Of a stretch of DNA of 64,000 nucleotides, positions 46,930-59,300 are shown in pieces. The stretch lies in NCBI GenBank assembly GCA_029448655.1, contig JACCLO010000005.1, positions 2,170,001-2,234,000 of the forward strand, given 5' to 3'. The notes beneath the pieces are model-generated. The model saw only the letters and a program-made list of their open reading frames with translations, was not told the DNA's origin and searched no databases. The DNA comes from Wolfiporia cocos. Taxonomy: Eukaryota > Basidiomycota > Agaricomycetes > Polyporales > Phaeolaceae. How positions within the stretch are numbered: position 1 is the stretch's first letter; every line of letters begins with the position of its first letter. The translations under genes were made by a program, and so were the position numbers.

Positions 46930-48483
46930 ATGCATCCATTCGCCTCCTACGTCCTGCGTAGCTATTACAAAGCTACTGGCTGGAATGAGGATGATCTGTA
47001 CGCAAATCTTACACGGTCATCAAATGGTATCCATATCAATACGTCGCTGCATCCAAGTAGGCTGAATGACAGTCAACAGCGATTTTGGACTTCAGCGTGC
47101 CCCGGGGGCTTCACTTCTCGATCTCCAAGTCGCCTAATCCTCTGTTCAAGACCACGTATTCCATGAACGCGCTACCATCTCTGAATGGTTCCGTTGGATA
47201 CATCTTCACGTCGTGCGACCTCGACGTCAAGGGCTCAGGAGATGTCAGGTTCAAGGACATGATTGACCGCTTCAAGGTCTATGACCAGCCTCGCAGACCG
47301 GAAGGGAAGGAGGAAGAATGGCTAGCAGGTGAGCGGGTGGACACTCGCGGTGAGTACGTGTAGGAGCGTTTGCTGATGCGTCACACTATTAACCAGCGAC
47401 TCCCAGACTATTTGCTCTATGGGCGGGTATACGTCCCGACGGGACGTCTTGACGCACTCTACTCGACCAGATTGTCCCCGACGGTACAGGCGATGGTTGC
47501 CGCCATTTCCGACCCGCGATCAAGCTTGGCGGCGGAGCCCGTACGGGGCGGGAACGCGCCTTCGAGCAACATCATGTTCAGCCTCCAGCACGACACTGGC
47601 AAGTGGTGTACGGAGTACACATGGAGTGCTGAGGACGGGATGTGGGGTGTGCGCTGCCTCCATAATTTTGGCAAAGTGGGAAATCCGAGCGAGACTGCAG
47701 AGGAGACCGAGAAGGCGGCTGCCTCTCAGCCAAAGAGCCGCTCGGAGGTGAAAAGGATCGACGAGGAAGACGCGATGGAGGGCGGCTTGAAAGGACGAAT
47801 ATCTGCTGGGGCAGAATTCTACATAAGTGCAAAGGAGAAAAGTGCTGGAGGTGTGTCCGCAGCATTCCCCGCCACTTGTGCACCAATTGACCATGAAACA
47901 GTGTCTGCCGGTATACGATTTACCACGCTCCCCGATGCAACGCCGCCCTCATTCCAAGTCCCCTCATCATCATCACCACTTACTCAGCTCTCCTCACATC
48001 CACATGGGCCGCCTTCACAGCCTCCCACGACAATCACCGCGCTGTTTAATCCGATGTTGGGCCATATATCTGGTGCATACGCAGCTCGTGTATCACGGGA
48101 CTTGTCTCTCTGCTCCCGATTTGACTTTAATGTGTACAGTTATGAGAGCGAGTGGTCTGTAGGTGCAGAATGGTGGACACGCAAGGGGGTCTTCAAGTCA
48201 GCGTCGTCGAATTCGGATCCGGATACAGCACAGCCAGGTCTACCTGATCCTGCCGACGAGATACAAGGTGTGGTTAAGGCCCGTGCGTCGACGACAACTG
48301 TAAGTGGAATATAGCGGTAATTTTGTTGCCGCCGTCTAACGTCCTACTCAGGATGTGTCGTTGATGTGGGAAGGGCGTCTGCACAATATGCTGGTCAGTC
48401 TGGGCGTTGTGTCTAACCTGACGAGCAGATCAAAACCCATCAAGGCTATCGGGCTCGAACTTTCATACTTCAGTTCAGGATAG
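46930..48483 (+). CDS. MDM10: Mitochondrial outer-membrane beta-barrel protein MDM10
   Basis: Five exons: 46930-47026, 47080-47349, 47407-47850, 47902-48299 and 48352-48483, giving 446 aa. The family start MHPFASYVLRSYYKATGWNE is followed by ILDFSVPRGLHFSISKSPNP, PSLNGSVGYIFTSCDLDVKG, DYLLYGRVYVPTGRLDALY, GWCTEY-like beta strands and the final strand GLELSYFSSG, which ends with the hydrophobic beta-signal of outer-membrane barrels. MDM10 is shared between ERMES (ER-mitochondria tether) and the SAM complex for barrel assembly. Intron 3 (47851-47901, 51 nt) is in frame and stop-free; removing it gives the conserved SAGVSAGIRFTTLPDATPP. Confidence 0.95.
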
Positions 48484-48760
48484 TATTGAGGCCTGCGCAG
48501 TTGATACCATAGTGGACATGTACAATTTATCAAACAATCAATGTATTCTATTGGTACAATATCAATTCTGAAACTGCCAAGGGTACTTGCAGCAGTGTTC
48601 GCAGCCAGAGGTAAGCAATCAGTGGGTGGGTATAAAGCATTACAAGGAGGGTGACAATGTTTCGACAAGCAGCATTAAATACGAGCAACTCGGCGTGATA
48701 TCTGGTCGTGTACAGGCAAATATACAGCAATGAAAACGAAGCAGGAGTATGGCGCAGCTT

Positions 48761-50452
48761 TCAGTCCTTCGCGACTGTGACAGCCGTGGCGTCTCGTTTC
48801 GGGATCGCGCTCCCACCTAGAGTACGCGCGAGTCGGGATATGGCAGCACCTGTGATCACAGGGCGAGAAGCGAGAGCAGAGCGGGTGTGCGACGCGCCGC
48901 TTACGGACCCCGCCGGCGGCGTGGAGTGCGTCCGTATATGGTGTGCGCCGTCGGATCGCGCGCCACGGTCCGCATCGGAATGAGAGAACGAAGAGACAGA
49001 CGCGCTATGCGGCTGGCGGTGCCCGCGGCCCATCGTTCGGGAGCGCGTGTGGCCCGAGTGGGAGTTGGGAGGCGAGCCGATGGGATGCACGGTGAGGTGG
49101 CTCGGTGCAGACCTGGACGATGGAATGGCTGCGTGGATGGACGTCTCGATGCCGCGCTCCGGAGATTGGGGCTTGAGCGATGCCGCTGGGGAAACGGGCG
49201 TCCGCTTCGGCGCGTGGATGGAGTCTGCGAGTCCGCTCTTGCGCGGCGAGTCTGCCTTGAGTGCTGGGTCAGGTTCCGACTTGCGAGGAGGAGAGTAACG
49301 TTTTGTCGGTGTGGGCTCTGATGCCGTGACAGGCTTGGGAGGCAACGAGGAGTGAATAGGATTTGTGGATGGAGGTGGCGGCGACATTGTGCTCACAGGA
49401 CTGTGATATTCGCCTGCACGGACAGGACTTGCCTGCTGGGCATGATCTGTAGGTGAATGCGGCTGCCCATTCGATAGCACCGACGGACTGGTAGCATCCG
49501 ATTGAACATCGCCATCGCCACGTTCGTCGAAAGTGGTCTCCCGTAACCCACTCTCTCGCTTGACTTCCTTCTGCACATCGGTCACGATGATAGTAGGAGA
49601 ATCGTTATCAAGACTTGGCAGAGGCCTCAAAGCATCCTCAAGGATTGGAGAAATGACATTAGCCTTGACCGCCGAGTGGTCATTTGCTGTTGTGTTCACA
49701 GGCAGGCCCCAGTCGGGCAGCTCCGGTAGGCTGTCGTCGTCGTCGCTTGCCCAGTCAATGTGGCTGCCAGGCGTATGCGGCCTGTCCATCGCGACAGCCC
49801 TAACCCGTTCGACAAGCATTTCAATATCATGCTTGATGTCTGACACATGTGCTTCGGCGGTGGGTGCCAAGTGTGGCGGAATGTCCTTGCTAAGGACTGA
49901 GTTCTGGTCCGAGCGAGGTTGGCCGCTACCCGACTCGGCAGAAAGGGATGACTTGGAGGTAGCTGTGGTGACACCCTTGCTGCTCGATCTGCGGCGGCGG
50001 TTAGAACTGCGCGAGGAGATATTTGCGCCATTTGACTGTGCAGCGGATCCCGGAGTGAGACTGCTCGTGGATGCTCTTCGAGAGACCTTGTTGTTTTCTG
50101 GGGCCTTCTTCGGCAGCCTTGTCCTACCAGGAGCCCTGCCCGCCACAGGCGAAGGCGTGGTAGCCGAACGTGTCTGCGTCTCCTTCGAAGCAGGTTTGTC
50201 GCTGCCGAGATCCGCCTTGGCCTGTCCCTTCGGCTGATCCTGAGTTGGGGATGCCCCGCTCTTACTGACCCCGCCGGCCCGACTACCGCGTGCAACCTGC
50301 CCGCTCCTCCCCCCAGGTCGCCCCTTGTTTGTGCTGCGGGATGCTGCCCCAACATCACCGTTCTTGCCCAACCCCGGCCGCGCAGAGCCAGAGTGGCCCG
50401 TTATGGAAGCAGCGCCACCGTTGGTTGCTGGTGGATGAAGGGCGGAAGCCAT
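48761..50452 (-). CDS. Disordered S/P/T-rich protein of unknown function
   Basis: A single exon of 563 aa from an ATG at 50452. The first 200 residues are G/S/R-rich with basic clusters (SSRSSNRRRRSSSKG). A short conserved-looking core at about 225-260 reads IKHDIEMLVERVRAVAMDR, then HIDWASDDDDSLPELPDWG. The remainder is P/S/T-rich with several RS/SP pairs and ends LARTLGGSAIPKRDATAVTV. The acidic DWASDDDDSLPELPDW stretch looks like a docking motif, flanked by possible phosphosites. I do not recognise the protein; an RNA-binding or scaffold role is only a guess from composition. The long uninterrupted frame and codon use support it as a gene. Confidence 0.7.
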   Translation of the reverse strand: MASALHPPATNGGAASITGHSGSARPGLGKNGDVGAASRSTNKGRPGGRSGQVARGSRAGGVSKSGASPTQDQPKGQAKADLGSDKPASKETQTRSATTPSPVAGRAPGRTRLPKKAPENNKVSRRASTSSLTPGSAAQSNGANISSRSSNRRRRSSSKGVTTATSKSSLSAESGSGQPRSDQNSVLSKDIPPHLAPTAEAHVSDIKHDIEMLVERVRAVAMDRPHTPGSHIDWASDDDDSLPELPDWGLPVNTTANDHSAVKANVISPILEDALRPLPSLDNDSPTIIVTDVQKEVKRESGLRETTFDERGDGDVQSDATSPSVLSNGQPHSPTDHAQQASPVRAGEYHSPVSTMSPPPPSTNPIHSSLPPKPVTASEPTPTKRYSPPRKSEPDPALKADSPRKSGLADSIHAPKRTPVSPAASLKPQSPERGIETSIHAAIPSSRSAPSHLTVHPIGSPPNSHSGHTRSRTMGRGHRQPHSASVSSFSHSDADRGARSDGAHHIRTHSTPPAGSVSGASHTRSALASRPVITGAAISRLARTLGGSAIPKRDATAVTVAKD

Positions 50453-50890
50453 GAAAGAATTGTGGTATATTCAAGAGGTGCTATCCAGTGTCTGCTAGGA
50501 GAGTAAGATAGGAAAGAATGTTCGCGCCATGGCATTTGGACAGCCCGGGCTCCACTCACAAATTGTTGATGGCGAATGTGATCTGCCCGGTGATAGCCTC
50601 TACCAGTGGTTTCAGGTCGAATCGCGTAGAGTCCGTTCCGATGTTACAGATGTTGGCGGCTAGGATTTATGTGCAGTGCGAGAGAAAGTGTAGAGAGTAC
50701 AAGAAACAAGAATGCAGAGTGATAGGCAAGAGTTTGTCGATATGCAAGTACAGGAAGAGTGAGACCGAGTCGGAATGACTAAAGCGCCCACGAACAGTAG
50801 CCACGTGGTTGGAGTGTGGTGGAGGGCGTCTCTGAAATTCAGTCTTGAACTGAATACGCCTCACCTGCTCGTCTCTTATATCGGCCCAAC
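50453..50890. other. Divergent promoter region, unknown gene / SmG
   Basis: Presumed shared promoter of the two divergent genes. No gene or RNA is seen. Confidence 0.45.
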
Positions 50891-51244
50891 ATGTCCAAGG
50901 CATCCCAACCGGAACTTAAAAAGGTACGCTCATTGTGTCGCGGGATGCACAGGTTCTGACCAATTGTTTGGTGCTGGCTGTTCAGTTCATGGACAAGAAA
51001 TTGTTTGTCCATCTTCAGGGCGGCCGCAGTGTGAGCGGTATTCTACGAGGCTATGACCTCTTCCTCAACCTCGTGCTCGACGATGCCACCGAGGAGACGA
51101 CACCGGCGCAAAAGCACCCAATAGGCACTGTCGTAAGTATTTTGTTCTCTCCGAGTCTCCGTTAATTGAGCGCGTGGTGGGTTCATGCAGGTTATTCGTG
51201 GCAACAGTGTCACGTCGATGGAGACGCTAGAAGCTATTCGATGA
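50891..51244 (+). CDS. SMX2: Small nuclear ribonucleoprotein SmG
   Basis: Three exons, 50891-50923, 50986-51132 and 51191-51244, giving 77 aa. MSKASQPELKKFMDKKLFVH begins the Sm1 motif, continued by LQGGRSVSGILRGYDLFLNL, and Sm2 is IGTVVIRGNSVTSME. Length and sequence match SmG, one of the seven proteins of the heteroheptameric ring on U1, U2, U4 and U5 snRNAs. LSm7 is the closest alternative, but GGRSVSGILRGYDLFLNLVL is SmG-like. Confidence 0.95.
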
Positions 51245-52687
51245 GTTGGACGTCAGTGATATTGGCTGCCGTACGCTTTGTATTCTGTATTTTACTCTTG
51301 CGCGCTATCCATCGATCTGCAATACCGCTTAGGAACCCATATCGTTATGTCATCGCATCCTCGGCCTTTTCACCCAGTGTGACCCCACTAATGCAAAAAG
51401 CTATGCATCGCCGCCTTCAAAGCGCTCTGCCGCTTTGCTCTTTCTGCGCGCCCGACTCGTCTCGCAGTATTCCGCCCCTAGTCCTTTTGTGCTTGGTCTC
51501 AGCATCGACAAAAAGGTTGAAACCTTGTGAATGTCTCTATGAAGCAAGACCTCTCGTTGGCGTCGAAGCCAGAGACCGTGCGCATGCACGCCGCAGCAAA
51601 CATTGATACCACCACTTCTACTTTCTCCATCGCCATCCGACAAGGGGCTTAGCGGTTATCGTGCTAGCTCAGCCAGCGGATGTTATAGTGAGTTTCTTGA
51701 ATGGTACATTTCCTTGATTAGTGTACAATGATATCGTCCGTGCCGAGCCAATGTTACAGATGCGGTCATGACGGCCCAATCTCGCCGTTCCCATACAACA
51801 CAAAGAATCGCCAATCTTCTGGCCATTGTGCTTCGTATAATTCTCCGAGTCCGAGTAACGCAAGGTGCTTACGCGTATGCGTAGGCACCTTGCGCGTGCT
51901 GAAACCGAGCTCGACCGACATAGCCCTTGGGTATATGCGAGGGCAATGGGCCAGTGATTATGCTGCGGTAATTCGAGATGAGCTGAGATGTCTAGTACTG
52001 CCGACCTCAGATATGGCGTACCTCGGTTCTCGCCATTGGCTATAAACCCACGACCACATTACGGTCTGGATTCCGCCGAAGAGAAGAAGCGACTGAGAAA
52101 GAGATTGGGTTTGAGTAAGGATGTTTTACTTCAAGACTTGTCGAAGACTCACCGGAGCACGAGCTGAGATGAGGTTCATCATGTTGAGTAAATGATGCGG
52201 TGAATACAATGGTGGGGAGCAATATGTGTCTGTTGGAAGTTGTGATCGTGGGCCTGACCGAGCAGCATATGTCTGAATTTATACCCCTCGTTCCATGCGC
52301 GCATCCCCTGCGGCCCACGTCTTGTGGCACAGACATACGGGCGCAAACGGAATCTCTGGTATTCATGGATTCGCCTCGTTCGGGCTGGACAGCTTACGGA
52401 CCATCCTGCTACATAACGCCACTGAGTATGCGAGAGTACGACCGCACTAGAACACGGTGTAATGCGGTGCGGGACGACCTGGATCCATTGTACTGCGTTC
52501 CAGCCAGGTTGTGGCTCGCGCCTGGGCTTTCCGGAGAGTGTTCGCGATGAGATCGGGGTTATGCGTATGCTGATCCGCCCGGAGCTAGTTATCTGATAAG
52601 ATATTCCCCGCATGGCAAATTTTGTTTCGATTAGTATGCCCTGACTATCGCGGTTACTTGTTTTACAATATTGACTTCGCTGCAATC
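51245..52687. other. 1.4-kb gene-free interval between SmG and IMP4
   Basis: Open frames on both strands are short and lack domain signatures or consistent exon structure. The only distinct structure is the hairpin at 51859-51894. A non-coding RNA cannot be excluded by eye. Confidence 0.4.
51859..51894. repeat. Short hairpin palindrome
   Basis: CGCAAGGTGCTTACGC, loop GTAT, then GCGTAGGCACCTTGCG: 16-bp arms with a single mismatch. It lies in an intergenic region with no assigned function; it might be a terminator-like or MITE-tip relic, or a structured RNA. Confidence 0.6.
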
Positions 52688-53960
52688 ATGGTAGAAGTGA
52701 TAGTAATAGTCTAACATGCTGCTTTACTCATTTCCTTGCAGATTCGACGCCAAATACGTGAACGCCGGCAGTACATCTACGCGAAGTCGTTGGAGGCACA
52801 GGAGCGCCAGACGTATGAACGCAAGCAGAAAGTCAAGGATGCTCTTGCACGCGGAAAGGCTCTTCCTACAGAGCTCAGGAAGAATGCGGAAAAACTTGGG
52901 AGAGATTTGGCGTTTGATGAGGCTCAGACGGGTGAGTGCGCGATATGATCATACACGACAGGAGGACTGAGCATTGGCTGTAGATCCCACCACACACATC
53001 GACAATGAGTATTCGATGGCGGGGATCCAAGACCCCAAAATTATTGTCACTACCTCGCGCGACCCCAGCTCTAAGTTGCAACAATTCGCTAAGGTGGACA
53101 GTCTCACTCTCGAAGATGATTGCAGGGGTTGACAAAATCTGCCTGTGTCTCAGGAAATGCGTTTAGTTTTCCCCAACTCTCACCGGATAAACCGAGGAAA
53201 CTACATCGTGAGTGAGCTGGCAGAGGCATGCAGAGCAAACGACGTGACAGACCTCGTCATCTTGCATGAGCACCGTGGCACGCCTGGTCAGTCTGGTGCA
53301 TTTTTGCCCTCGAGCTGTGACTGAACGGCTTTGTCTTTCCACAGACGCCATGATCGTCTCTCACTTTCCTCACGGGCCAACCGTCTTTTTCACCCTGCAC
53401 AACGTCACTCTCCGACATGACATCAGCTCTTACAAGGAATCCACCGTCTCTGAACAATACCCACATCTCATTTTCGAGAACTTCAGCTCGCGGCTAGGCG
53501 AACGCATACGAGACGTGTTGAAACATCTTTTCCCCGTACCGAAAGAGGACAGCAAGCGTGTTATGACATTCTCGAACGAGGATGACTTCATCTCCTTCAG
53601 GTATTGCTGGCCTGTTTATGTCTGTGAATGCGGGAAACTCATTCACAACCCCTCGACATAGACATCATGTATTCATGAAGATACCGCCAAAACAAATCCA
53701 ACTGGCCGAGGTTGGACCCCGGTTTGAGATGAAGCGTTAGTTCCTTTTCACTTTTGAGCAAGTAAATCCTGAGGTAGTCCACAACAGCATACGAAATTCG
53801 ACAAGGGACGATTGAGCAGACAGAGGCGGAGCGCGAATGGGTGCTAGCACACTATTCAAGAACAGCAAAGAAACGCTCACTTCTTACTGGACCAACTCCT
53901 CGTCCTACCTCAAATGGTGAACCAGAAGACTCAAATCGGAAGAAAAGGGCGCGCCGGTAG
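52688..53960 (+). CDS. IMP4: U3 snoRNP protein IMP4 (Brix domain)
   Basis: Seven exons: 52688-52690, 52742-52931, 52984-53093, 53154-53286, 53345-53600, 53662-53735 and 53788-53960, giving 312 aa. Exon 1 contributes only the ATG; the intron starts immediately after it (gtagaa, CTAAC branch point, ttgcag), giving [20 protein letters not shown] as in other IMP4 proteins. The Brix domain follows from about residue 80 ([101 protein letters not shown]). IMP4 helps U3 snoRNA pair with pre-rRNA for 18S processing in the nucleolus. Confidence 0.95.
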
Positions 53961-54100
53961 CCTTCTTAGGTCCCCATGCGGAAATCTCTATAGTGATGCG
54001 GCATCGGTCCACGGCGCACTGATACACCACACGGCGATAGGAGCTCGATATATGTACCCTACTGTACAATCTTGTAATTTATACAGCATCCCTTGGCAGG

Positions 54101-55872
54101 TCAGTCGACGAGCAGCTGCTGGTCGAGTTCAGAGAAGCTCTCGAAGAACGAGCTGAACAGGTCAATGCAGCTCTGCACGTCGTACGAGCCGGCAGTCTCG
54201 CGGATTGAGTGCATGGAGAGCATCGGGCAACCAACGTCGACGGTACGGATTCCGAGCTTCGACAGGAAGGGTCCAACGGTGGATCCGCACGCCCTGATTT
54301 AATAAGACGAGATTGAGTGTATCATTGTCTTACAAAGGGGAACACTGACATGTCATTGCGGACCTCGAACTCCTGCGCCTTCCCGCCCTTGTGCTCGATG
54401 AGCTTCTTGACCAGGAAGCTGCCGATGGCGTCGCTCGCGTAGCGCTGCTTCGCGTTCGTCTTAATGATGACGCCGCCGTTGATGCGCGGCGTGTGGTTCT
54501 CCTCGTGCTTGCTCGCGTAGTTGGGGTGCACCGCGTGCCCCATATCCGCGCTGATGAGGAATGAGCGCGCAATGCTCTGCGCCAGCGTCGCGGGCGTCGG
54601 CGAGAGGCGGTTGAGCAGTGTGAGTACGAGCGAGGACTCTGCGCCTGTTGTGGAGACCGAGCCGACCTCCTCGTGGTTGAAGAGCGCGATACAGTTTACG
54701 TTGCCTTCGAGCGCGGAGAAGTTTGGGTTCGCCGTGAAAGAGGCAAGCGCGTCTAGTGCGCAGAAGCTGGACGAAGTACTCAGTGAAGAATCTCCTGTGT
54801 CGCCCGACCCGCACTCACGATGAGAATTGGTTGTCCATGCGAGGGCTGAACATGAACTCGTTCTTCAAACCGCCAAGTACCGACGGTTGAGTGTCATAGA
54901 GGTGCCTAACACGCAGATTAGTCGGTAGAATTGGAGGAGAGTGATAACGACAGACAACTCGAAGTCGTGGATATCCTCCGGTGCGACGGAGAGTTCCTGA
55001 GACAGCACGGAGAGCAACGCGGCGTGATGGTTCTCTTGGATACTTGAAGCTGTGGTCGCAGGTGCGTCCGAGGGAGCATTAAGCTGAGCTTCAATGAGGC
55101 CAGCAATCGGGACCATCTCGGTTTCCGCGTTGAACTTGAAGCCCTCGCTGACTCCTCGGTCCACTACAGGCGAGGACAGTATCAGTGTGAAATATAGGAA
55201 GAGACCTCGGAATACTCACAGTGAATAGCGAGCGTCGGTATCCTGAAAAGCGGCTTGTCAATCTTGACGAGCCGCGACGAGAACCCCCCATTCTTGTCTT
55301 GCAGGACAATTCTTCCAGCTAATGACAGGTCACGGTCAAACCAGGTGTGCCAGAGTCCTCCGCCGTAGGTTTCCACTCCAACCTGAAGATAGCCAAGCTT
55401 GGACTTCTTGGATATAGGCCGAATCTATTGCGCATTAGGCAAGCCATCCGTGCTTGCGGGCGAGAGAGCTTACTCGCAGGTTGGGGCTATCGATGTGAGT
55501 GGCAACAATCGAGACACCAGCACCGGGCTTCCACTTTTGTGGGATAGTGAACGCGACGATGCTGCTCTGGTTTCTAGGCACCGGCCAGGATAAGCTCATA
55601 ATACGGTAGACATATGAGCATATCCCGCCCACCGTGTCATGTAGTATTTGCCGCCGTCAGTGAGATCCTTCTCCCAGTCATCCTTCTCCCAGATCTGCGT
55701 GATCGTTCAGCTCGTACTACGCGACCACTGCGAGCACCTATGATACAACCTTGCGGAAGCCGGCTTTCTCGAGACGATTCGCGGCGACCTGTACCGCATG
55801 GAATGGAGTGGGAGAAGCATTGACGTAATTGAGCAATCGGGTGGCTGCCTCTGGGCCGGCCTGAAGCATCAT
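54101..55872 (-). CDS. APE4: Aspartyl aminopeptidase (M18 family, DNPEP/APE4)
   Basis: Eight exons: 55872-55750, 55694-55633, 55573-55474, 55424-55220, 55163-54956, 54905-54819, 54766-54350 and 54293-54101, giving 464 aa. It releases N-terminal Asp/Glu from peptides, in cytosol or vacuole. Landmarks are LLNYVNASPTPFHAVQVAAN, IVATHIDSPNLR (metal His), QVGVETYGGGLWHTWFDRDL, MFSPRMDNQFSSFCALDAL (bridging Asp), FNHEEVGSVSTTGAESS (catalytic Glu pair), FLISADMGHAVHPNY (metal Asp), RNDMACGSTVGPFLSKLGIR and CPMLSMHSIRETAGS (metal His). All metal ligands are present. The start is the first of two adjacent ATGs; the longer upstream frame lacks ATG. Confidence 0.95.
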
Positions 55873-56366
55873 GTCTGTCTGGGAGGGTCCTCGTCTCGAA
55901 AGCTTGTCGCGGCCTGCAGGTACAGTGAGCGTGAGAGTGTGGTCATCTTTCAATAGTGGCGTGGCACGTGGACACACGTATGTGGTCTATAGGCTAGCGG
56001 CTAAGATATCCATAGGCTGTGGAGCTACTGAATACTGACGATACTGACCATGGAGCCCTGTCCAGGCGGATTAAAATTGAACGTGAAGAGAAATGACCAT
56101 CCAAGTCCATCACTTCTTGGCAAAGTACCATGGCGTGCAATTGCAATGGCTCCCAGCAGATGAGCGCGCTATAGCCAATACATGCCAGATGCCACGTATC
56201 ATGAACCAAACCATAATGCTTTCCAATTGTGACCTTACCTAGTGGTTCGAAGCTTGTCCATTGTGCGACGCGATCGAGAGTCGCGTCGGTGGCGTGAGAA
56301 TATCGAAAATTACGAGATCTGCGATTGGCTGCGCCCGAGTGCTTTCCTTTGCTGGCTCAGCCGACC
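55873..56366. other. Divergent promoter region APE4 / UTP12
   Basis: No gene is seen; likely a bidirectional promoter. Confidence 0.45.
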
Positions 56367-59300
56367 ATGGTCAAAAGCTACCTGAGGCATGGCCCTACAG
56401 AGGTCTGTTCTCTATTGCTTCTTGAAGATCAATGAGCCTGACCATATAACAGGCATTTGGACTCGTGTGCAGTAACTCATCGGATTCGCACTATGATGGG
56501 AAGCTGGCCTATGTACCAGCCCTCGAAGATGTCCTGGTATGGGACGTGAAGAAGGGCCAGATGGTGAGTCATCAATATGTGTAGCTAGTGCAGAACAGTG
56601 ATAACATCGCTGCTAGCTGGCAATGTGGCATGAGACCGGTCACCGCGCAGAGGTTACGTGTATTCTGCGCTCTCCCCAGAAGGACACATTCGCCGTAGGG
56701 TATGCGGACGGTTCCATCAGGCTCTGGAGCGCGTCAGCATCCTCAGTTATCGCAACCTTCAACGGACACAAAAAGGCTGTCACTGCCCTCGCGTTCGACG
56801 ACGCTGGTGTAAGGCTCGCGTCTGGATCGCAAGACACGGACCTGATTCTTTGGGACGTCGTTGGTGAGGCGGGACTCTTCCGGTAAGTACAACGTTTGTA
56901 CAGTTTGAGCGTCCTCCATAACATCCAAACAGTCTGCGTGGACACCGTGACCAGATCACCGCTATACGCTTTATTGCTCCTACTTCTTCCGCTGCACCGT
57001 CTACGTCTACTGCTGCCCCGAGCTACATCCTGACATCCTCCAAGGACACTTTCCTCAAGTTATGGGACTTGTCGACGCAGCACTGCGTCCAAACCATCGT
57101 TGCGCACCGTTCAGAGGTCTGGACATTCGACGTTGACAACAAGCACGAGCTGGTCTTCACAGGCAGCGCGGAAGGCGAGCTCAAAGCGTGGCGCATTGAC
57201 CACGAAGCGCTGGCGGAGGGATTGCGTGAAAATGAGTCAGGGGAGGCGAGTATCCGTGTTCCCTCCAATACCGACCAGCCCGTGACCTTTCTACAGGTAG
57301 CGAAGCTGATTCACTCAGTAGCGACGCTTCCGCTCTCCTCGAACCACCGCGTTTCCCAGATTACCTTCCATCCCACCCGGCCATTCCTCGCGGTACAGTC
57401 GCACGACCGCACGGTTGAGCTCTTCCGCATCCGCACCGAGGACGAGGTGCGCAAGAAGCAGGCGCGCCGCAGGAAACGTATGAAGGAGAAGATGGAGGAG
57501 CGCAAGGCGCAGGGGAAAGAGCCCATCACCTCTGCCGATGCGGACATGGTGAATGCCAATCAAGATGTACAGCTTGTTGACCTCTTTACGCCGTACCTGG
57601 TCGTGCGAGCAAGCGGGAAGGTGCGCTCGTTCGACTTCGAGGATGACGACGCGGCGGCGGCGAGCGCGAAGGGCGTGACCCAGTTGTTCGTGGCGCTGGC
57701 GACGAATGCGCTGGAGGTGTATGGCGTCCCGCCGCCATTGAAGGCAAAGGAGGGAATGCCCGAGGCGACGAGGATATATTCAGTGGATTTGCCAGGACAC
57801 AGGACAGATGTGAGGACGTTGTGTCTGAGCTCGGATGATGCGCTGTTGGCTTCTGGGTCAAATGGTACGTGCTGTATCATGCTCATCGGTGTCCATGGCT
57901 GATATGATTGTATCCAGGCTCTTTGAAGATATGGAATATCAAAACAACGGCATGTATACGAACACTGGAGTGTGGGAACGCCGTCTGCAGCACGTTCTTG
58001 CCAGGAGATCGTCAGGTTAGTCCTCCGTCGCTCATATGCGCTCCAACACGTACAACGACTTGTCGTAGATTGCTGTCGGCACCAAATCTGGAGAGATCCT
58101 GATATACGACGTCGCCTCATCTTCATTGATCGAGACAGTCAAGGCGCATACAGCGACAGTATGGTCTATCCACGTCCGCGCGGACGGAGAGGCTCTTGTC
58201 AGCGGTAGCGCAGACAAAGATGTGAAGTTCTGGGAGCTGGAGAAGAAACAGGCGGACAGTGACAACGTAAGTTACCACTGCCGTCTATTGTGTCATTGCT
58301 CATCATTAGCTGTGTTGTATCACAAACAGCCACGTAGCGTGCGGTTGTACACTTTTGTGCACGTCCGAACGCTGAAAATGTCCGACGATGTCCTCTCTGT
58401 GCGGTATAGCCCCAACGGGAAGTATCTCGCTATTGCGCTGCTCGACTCTACCGTTAAGGTGTTCTACCAGGATACACTCAAGTTTTTCCTGTCGCTCTAT
58501 GGGCACAAGGTACTGTCTCCCGCTCATTCACCGCTGCCCCGCAATACAGACTTAGAGCTGCTCTATAGCTCCCGGTCCTTTCTATGGATATCTCAGCCGA
58601 CTCAAAGCTAATTGTGACGTGCTCTGCGGACAAAAATGTCAAGATCTGGGGTCTCGACTTCGGTGATTGCCACCGGTCGATATTCGCCCACGACGAGAGC
58701 GTGATGCAGGTTGCGTTCGAAAAGCACGATGTCAGAGACCTGGACACGAAGCCTTCGCATTACTTCTGGACAGTCGGGAAGGATAGGATGGTCAAGTACT
58801 GGGATGGAGACAATGTTTGTATCTCATCATCACCGATCTGGCTGATCTAGACCTCACGTCTTGCTCCTAGTTTGAGAATATTCAAAAGCTAGAGGGACAT
58901 CATGGCGAAGTTTGGGCGTTGGCCGTGAGCAATGCGGGCAAGTTCGTAGTAACGGGCTCGCACGACAAGTCCATCCGTGTTTGGGAGAAGCTCGACGAGC
59001 CGGTAAGTCCTCTCCTTCAGTCCCTTCCCATACATACCCGACTGAATATCCCTCCAGCTATTCTTGGAAGAAGAGCGCGAGCGCGAGCTCGAGAATCTCT
59101 ACGAGACTGGCATTGCCGAGACGCTCAACCGCACCCACGCGCCCATTGGCAGCGGGGCGGACGACGCTGATCCGAACGCTGCGCTCGGTGCTGAGGTCAC
59201 CACCGTGTCGAAGCAGACCACGGAGACGCTCATGGCTGGCGAGAGGATCATGGAGGCGCTCGAACTTGCGGACGCGGAGATTGCTACCTTCCGCGAGTAT

